From: Pelagibacteraceae bacterium AG-390-A02
GTDB lineage: Bacteria; Pseudomonadota; Alphaproteobacteria; Pelagibacterales; Pelagibacteraceae
NCBI GenBank assembly: GCA_003278165.1
Contig: QCGU01000011.1
Span: forward strand, 1-36,146
Length of the DNA stretch: 36,146 nucleotides
Direction: 5' to 3'
Both the position numbers and the translations under genes were made by a program. This document shows, in pieces, positions 31,942 through 36,146 of this stretch. How positions within the stretch are numbered: the first letter of the stretch is position 1; every line of letters begins with the position of its first letter. The notes under the pieces are model-generated. The model made no database searches and was not told the DNA's origin. It was given only the letters and a program-made list of their open reading frames with translations.

Positions 31942-33414
31942 ATGGATAATTTATTATTAATGATGGCTCCTTTCTTTAGCTCAAAGCTATTATTAGTTTT
32001 ATTTTTTGGAACTTTGTTTGGATTAATATTAGGTGTTCTACCTGGTTTAGGACCAACTACTGGTGGTGCATTAATTTTACCTTTTACAATGACACTTGAT
32101 CCCTTATCAGCAATAGTATTGTTAACTTCAATTTATTGTGCAGGAACTTACGGTGGTGCGATAACAGCAGTGTTAATCAACACACCAGGAACTCCAGCTG
32201 CAGCAGCAACTTGTTTAGATGGTTATCCTCTAGCACAAAAAGGAGAAGCTGGAAGAGCTTTAGGAATGGCTACTGTTTCAAGCACAGTTGGAGGTATTTT
32301 TAGTGTTATTATACTTGTCTTTTTTGCACCTATATTGGCTCAGCTCGCATATGAATTTGGTCAACCAGAATATTTTGCATTAGCTATCTTTGGTTTAACG
32401 ATGCTTGCATCAATTGGAGAGGGAAGTCCAATTAAGAATTTGATTGCTGGTGCATTTGGAATTTTAATTTCAACAGTTGGTAAAGATTTTATGACCTCAA
32501 TTGATCGTTTTACTTTTGGAATTAATGAATTAACAGAAGGTATTGGTTTTATTCCAGTAGTAGTTGGGTTGTTTGCAATGAGTGAGATGTTAACACAATC
32601 AACTTTAATTAATCAGGTATTTAATAGAATAGCTTTAAAAGCAATTAAACTTCCAAGTAAAGATGATTACAAAAAAACTTGGAAAACAATTTTAAGATCT
32701 AGTGGTATTGGTTCTTTCATTGGAGTGTTGCCTGCTGAAGGTGGAACAGTTGCATCTTTGATTGGTTATTCCGAAGCTAAAAGATTTTCAAAAAAACCAG
32801 AGGAATTTGGAAAAGGATCTATTGAAGGTATTGCGGGTGCAGAAGCTGCAAACAATGCAGCAACTGGTGGTGCGATGGTTCCAACACTTGCACTTGGAAT
32901 TCCTGGTAGTGCAACAACAGCTGTTATCTTAACAGGATTAATTATACATGGGGTTAGACCTGGACCTGATTTATTTAGAGAACAACCAGATTTTTTATAT
33001 GGAATTTTTGGAGCAATGCTAATTGCTAACGTTTTATTTTTTATATTTGGTTTTTTTGGTGCAAAAATTTTTGCAAGAATAACTTTGGTGCCTAATAAAA
33101 TATTATGGCCAATGATTTTTGCAGTTTCAGTTTGTGGAACATATTCATTAAATCAATCTATAATTGACGTTTGGATAATGTTATTTTTTGGTGTGCTCGG
33201 TTTCTTCATGAGAAGGTACGGTTTCTCAGTTGTCCCCGTTATCATTGGGTTGATTTTAGGAGAGTTAGTTGAAGGTACCTTAAGACAATCTCTGGTTATA
33301 TTTGATGGAAATTGGTTTATGTTTTTCACAAGACCAATAGCTTTAACATTCTTTATTTTATCTTTAATTGCTCTAGCTTTTCCTTTAATAAGAGCAAAAA
33401 AAATTAAAAAATAA
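31942..33414 (+). CDS. tctA: Tripartite tricarboxylate transporter large permease (TctA)
   Basis: A 490-residue, 12-segment membrane protein with the signature glycine-rich blocks of TctA: LGVLPGLGPTTGGALILPFT (29-48 region) and AGTYGGAITAVLINTPGTP (68-86 region), and again GALVPTLALGIPGSATTAV-like sequence near 315-333. It starts immediately after the tctB stop codon without a gap. Together with tctC and tctB it forms a sodium-coupled secondary uptake system. An SDR follows two bases later and then a ROK kinase, so the imported compound is likely processed by them. Confidence 0.95.
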   Translation: MDNLLLMMAPFFSSKLLLVLFFGTLFGLILGVLPGLGPTTGGALILPFTMTLDPLSAIVLLTSIYCAGTYGGAITAVLINTPGTPAAAATCLDGYPLAQKGEAGRALGMATVSSTVGGIFSVIILVFFAPILAQLAYEFGQPEYFALAIFGLTMLASIGEGSPIKNLIAGAFGILISTVGKDFMTSIDRFTFGINELTEGIGFIPVVVGLFAMSEMLTQSTLINQVFNRIALKAIKLPSKDDYKKTWKTILRSSGIGSFIGVLPAEGGTVASLIGYSEAKRFSKKPEEFGKGSIEGIAGAEAANNAATGGAMVPTLALGIPGSATTAVILTGLIIHGVRPGPDLFREQPDFLYGIFGAMLIANVLFFIFGFFGAKIFARITLVPNKILWPMIFAVSVCGTYSLNQSIIDVWIMLFFGVLGFFMRRYGFSVVPVIIGLILGELVEGTLRQSLVIFDGNWFMFFTRPIALTFFILSLIALAFPLIRAKKIKK

Positions 33415-33416
33415 AG

Positions 33417-34166
33417 ATGATTAAATTTGATTTAAACAACAGAGTAGCAATTGTAACAGGTGGAGCCCAAGGGTTTGGATTAGCTATTACTGAAAGATTT
33501 ATAGAGTCTGGTGCTAAAGTAGTAATTTGGGATATAGATGAAGGTGAAGCTAAAAAAGCTTTAGAAAAAGTAAATTCTGAAAATTTAACTTATCAAATAG
33601 TTGATGTAAGCAACTATGAAACAATTAATTCAAAATTATCTGAAGTTGAAAAATCACATGGTAAGATTGATATCTTTATAAACAATGCTGGAGTAGCAGG
33701 TATGAATACTACCGTTGCAGAATATCCAATTGAAGAGTGGAATAAGGTAATTAATTTAAACTTAAATGCAGTATTTTACTGTTGCAAAGCAGTTGTTCCA
33801 TTTATGGCAAAGAATGATTATGGAAGGATTGTAAATATTGCATCTATTGCAGGTAAAGAAGGAAATCCAAATGCAAGTGCTTATAGCACTTCAAAAGCAG
33901 GAGTTATAGGGTTAACCAAATCTTTAGGTAAAGAACTTGCTCAAAAAAATATTGCAGTAAACTGCGTTACTCCAGCAGCAGCAAAAACTAGAATTTTTGA
34001 TCAAATGACTGAGGAGCATATAAATTATATGCTTTCAAAAATACCAAGAAACAAATTTGCCAAGGTAGAGGAATTAGCATCTTTAGTTACTTGGTTATCA
34101 AGCGAAGAAAACTCTTTCTCAACAGCCGCAGTATTTGATCTAAGCGGTGGTAGAGCAACTTACTAA
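33417..34166 (+). CDS. FabG-like SDR oxidoreductase
   Basis: A 249-residue classical SDR with GGAQGFG (15-21), NNAG (89-92), S143, and Y156/K160 in AYSTSKAGV. Length and motifs match FabG-like and sugar/polyol dehydrogenases. It is two bases downstream of tctA and five bases before the ROK kinase, so it is in the transporter operon. It is likely the first enzyme acting on the imported substrate. Substrate unassigned. Confidence 0.9.
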   Translation: MIKFDLNNRVAIVTGGAQGFGLAITERFIESGAKVVIWDIDEGEAKKALEKVNSENLTYQIVDVSNYETINSKLSEVEKSHGKIDIFINNAGVAGMNTTVAEYPIEEWNKVINLNLNAVFYCCKAVVPFMAKNDYGRIVNIASIAGKEGNPNASAYSTSKAGVIGLTKSLGKELAQKNIAVNCVTPAAAKTRIFDQMTEEHINYMLSKIPRNKFAKVEELASLVTWLSSEENSFSTAAVFDLSGGRATY

Positions 34167-34171
34167 TAATT

Positions 34172-35074
34172 ATGCAAGTAGGTATAGATGTCGGTGCAAC
34201 AAAAATAGAGAGTGTTGTGCTTGAAAAAGATGGACAAGAAAAACATAGATCTAGAATATCATGTCCAAAAAATTACACTCAGATTATAACTGCAATAAGA
34301 GATATTCATAAAAAATTAGAAGAAGAGTTTAAACAAGAACTTCCAATTGGTGTTTGTCATCCAGGAGTTCACTCTCCTCAAACAGGGTTGGTTAAAAACG
34401 TTCCAAACATCAGTTGGTTAGAAAAAAAACCTTTTCAAAATGATTTACGTAAAGCATTAGGTAAAGAAGTGTTTTGTGAAAATGATGCAAATTGTTTTGC
34501 ACTGTCAGAGGCTATAGATGGAGCAGGGAAACACTACAAGATTGTTTATGGAATTATTTTAGGATCTGGAGTTGGAGGTGGTTTAGTAATTGATAAAAAA
34601 ATTGTAAGCGGTCCAAATGGTGTTGCAGGAGAATGGGGTCACAATCAAATTCCCTATTTTGCTGCAAAGAAAGAAAATTTTGACTCGACTAATCCTAGAG
34701 AAGCAGAGATTGAGAGTTTTTTGTCTGGCTTAGGTTTGGCAAAAAGATTTAAAAAACTTTACGGCAAAAATTTAAAAACTAATGAAATTTTTGAGTTAAA
34801 CAGAAAACATGATTTAGATGCTGAAAAATTTATAGATGACTTTAAAGTAAATTTAGCAATGTCACTTTCAAGTATAATAAATATTTTAGATCCCGATGCT
34901 TTTATATTTGGGGGAGGGGTTTCAAACGAAATTGATTTCTTACATGAAATAGATTCACTTGTACGAAAATTTGTAATTGGAAGAGAATACGAAGGTGTTT
35001 TTTTGAAACCAAGATATGGTGATGCTAGTGGAGTTAGAGGTGCTGCAAGATTAGGAAGAAGCGCGACATATTAA
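34172..35074 (+). CDS. ROK family sugar kinase lacking the zinc-cysteine motif
   Basis: A 300-residue ROK protein. ATP-binding DVGATKIE (6-13), catalytic base D105 in ENDANCFALSEA (103-113), and GSGVGGG (131-137) match sugar kinases of this family; there is no DNA-binding N-terminus, so it is not a regulator. AGEWGH (152-157) keeps the conserved Glu and His, but the following CxCGxxxC zinc loop is absent. That region reads NQIPYFAAKKENFDSTNP with no cysteine. It is the last gene of the tct operon. It phosphorylates a sugar or sugar-like compound; which one is open. Confidence 0.87.
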   Translation: MQVGIDVGATKIESVVLEKDGQEKHRSRISCPKNYTQIITAIRDIHKKLEEEFKQELPIGVCHPGVHSPQTGLVKNVPNISWLEKKPFQNDLRKALGKEVFCENDANCFALSEAIDGAGKHYKIVYGIILGSGVGGGLVIDKKIVSGPNGVAGEWGHNQIPYFAAKKENFDSTNPREAEIESFLSGLGLAKRFKKLYGKNLKTNEIFELNRKHDLDAEKFIDDFKVNLAMSLSSIINILDPDAFIFGGGVSNEIDFLHEIDSLVRKFVIGREYEGVFLKPRYGDASGVRGAARLGRSATY

Positions 35075-35098
35075 TTTTTAATTTTTGATTAGAGTTAA

Positions 35099-35125
35099 AT
35101 TTAGAAAAATTCTAATATTCTAAAT
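35099..35125. promoter_or_regulatory. TTTAGAA/TTCTAAA repeat cluster before the ABC binding-protein gene
   Basis: ATTTAGAA (35099-35106) and TTCTAAAT (35118-35125) form a perfect inverted repeat, with an extra TTCTAA (35110-35115) inside and a further ATTTAG at 35134-35139. The cluster is in the 190-bp gap between the ROK kinase and the ABC binding-protein gene, about 140 bp before the latter. It is an operator candidate for a sugar-responsive repressor. The rest of this gap shows AT-rich DNA and a ribosome site AGGGAG (35254-35259), with no clear promoter pair. Confidence 0.4.
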
Positions 35126-35264
35126 ACAAGTAAATTTAGGAAAAAAATCTCAAAAAAAAAAATCAATCAAAAGTTGTATTTAAATTTTTTGTTATGATCT
35201 TTACTCAAAGTAGGTATATTTCCTTTTTTAAATTAATTTAAAAACATAAAAAAAGGGAGAAATA

Positions 35265-36146
35265 ATGAAAAAACTTATACTTTCGATTGCAGCTCTTGCA
35301 TTATTTGCAACTTCTGCGTTCGCTGAAAGATACGTCATGATTACTCATGGTGAAGGAAAAGATCCTTTTTGGCCAGTAGTTCAAAAAGGAGGTGAAGATG
35401 CAGCTAGAGCAATCGGTGCTGACTTCGAATATATCTACAACCCTTCTGCTGATATGGCTGATATGGCAAGCTCAATTCAAGCTGCTGCAGCTACTCAACC
35501 AGATGGTATGGTAATTTCTTTACCAGATCCAGATGCATTAGGCCCAGCTATTAAAGCTGCTGTTGCTGCTGGTGTTCCAGTAATTACAATGAACTCTGGT
35601 TTAGAGTCTTCTGCTAGCCTAGGTGCATTAATGCACGTTGGTCAGCCAGAATTACTTGCTGGACAAAAAGCTGGTGAAAGAGCAAAAGCTGAAGGTGCTT
35701 CTAAAGCACTTTGTATGATTCAAGAAGCATACAACACAGCTCTTGTAGACAGATGTGAAGGTTACGGTTCAGCTGTTCCTATGCAGATGACTGATACTAC
35801 ATCTGACCCTGCAACTATTCAAACTAGAGCAACTGCTGCTTTACAAGCTAACAAAGATATCGATGCGATCCTTTCAGTAGGACCACACGTTTGTGAAGCT
35901 GTTGACAAAGCTTTAGTTGATCTTGGTATGACTGTACACCATTCTTGTTTCGACTTGAGTCCTGCAGTTATGGACTTAATCGGATCTGGAAGAGTCTCTT
36001 TCACTATCGATCAACAACAAAGACTACAAGGTTATATGCCAGTTATCGTATTACACTTGTACAACAACAGTGCTGGACTTTTACCAGGAGCTAACATCCC
36101 ATCAGGACCTGGCTTCGTAGACAAGTCTAACGCTTCTTCAGTTGCT
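35265..36146 (+). CDS. Sugar ABC transporter periplasmic binding protein, C-terminus cut off
   Basis: 294 codons are open to the right edge of the window; no stop is reached. A signal peptide (MKKLILSIAALALFATSAFA) is followed by a type I sugar-binding protein of the ribose/xylose/inositol group. Signs are GKDPFWPVVQKGGEDAARA near 30-48, PDGMVISLPDPDALGPAIKAAV (the conserved hinge/second strand), and VPVITMNSG. Codon use is more G/C-rich than its neighbours, typical of a highly expressed gene. The ribosome site resembles those of the other two binding-protein genes. The ATPase and permease genes should lie just beyond the window. Inositol or another sugar is a possible ligand, given the iol genes. 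Confidence 0.9.
   Translation, partial: MKKLILSIAALALFATSAFAERYVMITHGEGKDPFWPVVQKGGEDAARAIGADFEYIYNPSADMADMASSIQAAAATQPDGMVISLPDPDALGPAIKAAVAAGVPVITMNSGLESSASLGALMHVGQPELLAGQKAGERAKAEGASKALCMIQEAYNTALVDRCEGYGSAVPMQMTDTTSDPATIQTRATAALQANKDIDAILSVGPHVCEAVDKALVDLGMTVHHSCFDLSPAVMDLIGSGRVSFTIDQQQRLQGYMPVIVLHLYNNSAGLLPGANIPSGPGFVDKSNASSVA

Noticed and set aside
1-36146. CRISPR arrays, tRNA/rRNA genes, insertion sequences or prophage
   Set aside because: No regularly spaced repeats, RNA gene signatures, transposase or phage motifs were seen.

Overview
The window is AT-rich and very compact. Most gaps are 0-30 bp, and at least six gene pairs share a one-base TAATG stop/start overlap. No tRNA, rRNA, CRISPR array, IS element or phage gene was seen. 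A tandem SAM-II/SAM-V-like riboswitch at the left edge, streamlined spacing, and TRAP, TctABC and ABC uptake systems each with its own binding protein point to a marine alphaproteobacterium of the SAR11/Pelagibacterales type. The lineage is an inference from style, not a database match.

Layout. (1) 1-208: the first codons of a minus-strand homocysteine methyltransferase-like gene and its riboswitch leader. (2) 209-1582: a small 2OG-Fe(II) oxygenase and a TauE/SafE permease. (3) 1598-6127: a molybdenum cofactor block. moaA-moaC-moaD-moaE run straight into msrP-msrQ and a DUF1244 gene on the minus strand; moaB is convergent to them. The block appears to make molybdopterin for a periplasmic methionine sulfoxide reductase. 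(4) 6156-10037: iolG with an SDR and an aldo/keto reductase, divergent from iolE. (5) 10082-14186: a D-2-hydroxyacid dehydrogenase and a TRAP transporter in the order Q-M-P. (6) 14227-17149: a Sel1-repeat protein, a di-haem peroxidase-like protein with no ordinary start codon, and a Gfo/Idh/MocA oxidoreductase. (7) 17142-25461: the least conventional block. A minus operon (PanE-like, 2OG oxygenase, PhyH dioxygenase, D-2-hydroxyacid dehydrogenase) faces a plus operon (DUF1907, MarR-like, PanB-like), followed by an HpaI aldolase and an aldehyde dehydrogenase. (8) 25556-36146: iolD, another Gfo/Idh/MocA gene and an SDR, a PdxA-like gene, tctC-tctB-tctA, an SDR, a ROK kinase lacking its usual zinc cysteines, and a truncated sugar ABC binding protein.

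Together, blocks 4-8 look like a carbohydrate/polyol and organic-acid catabolic region. iolG, iolE and iolD cover the first three steps of myo-inositol breakdown, but the standard later genes (iolB, iolC, iolJ, CoA-acylating iolA) are not in the window. An HpaI aldolase, an aldehyde dehydrogenase, a ROK kinase and a group of unassigned enzymes stand nearby instead. The most interesting candidates are this incomplete inositol route, the PanE/PanB-like divergent locus with altered active-site residues, a terminator hairpin inside the start of tctB, a possible ATA start codon in the di-haem gene, and a long helix that would compete with the SAM-II fold.
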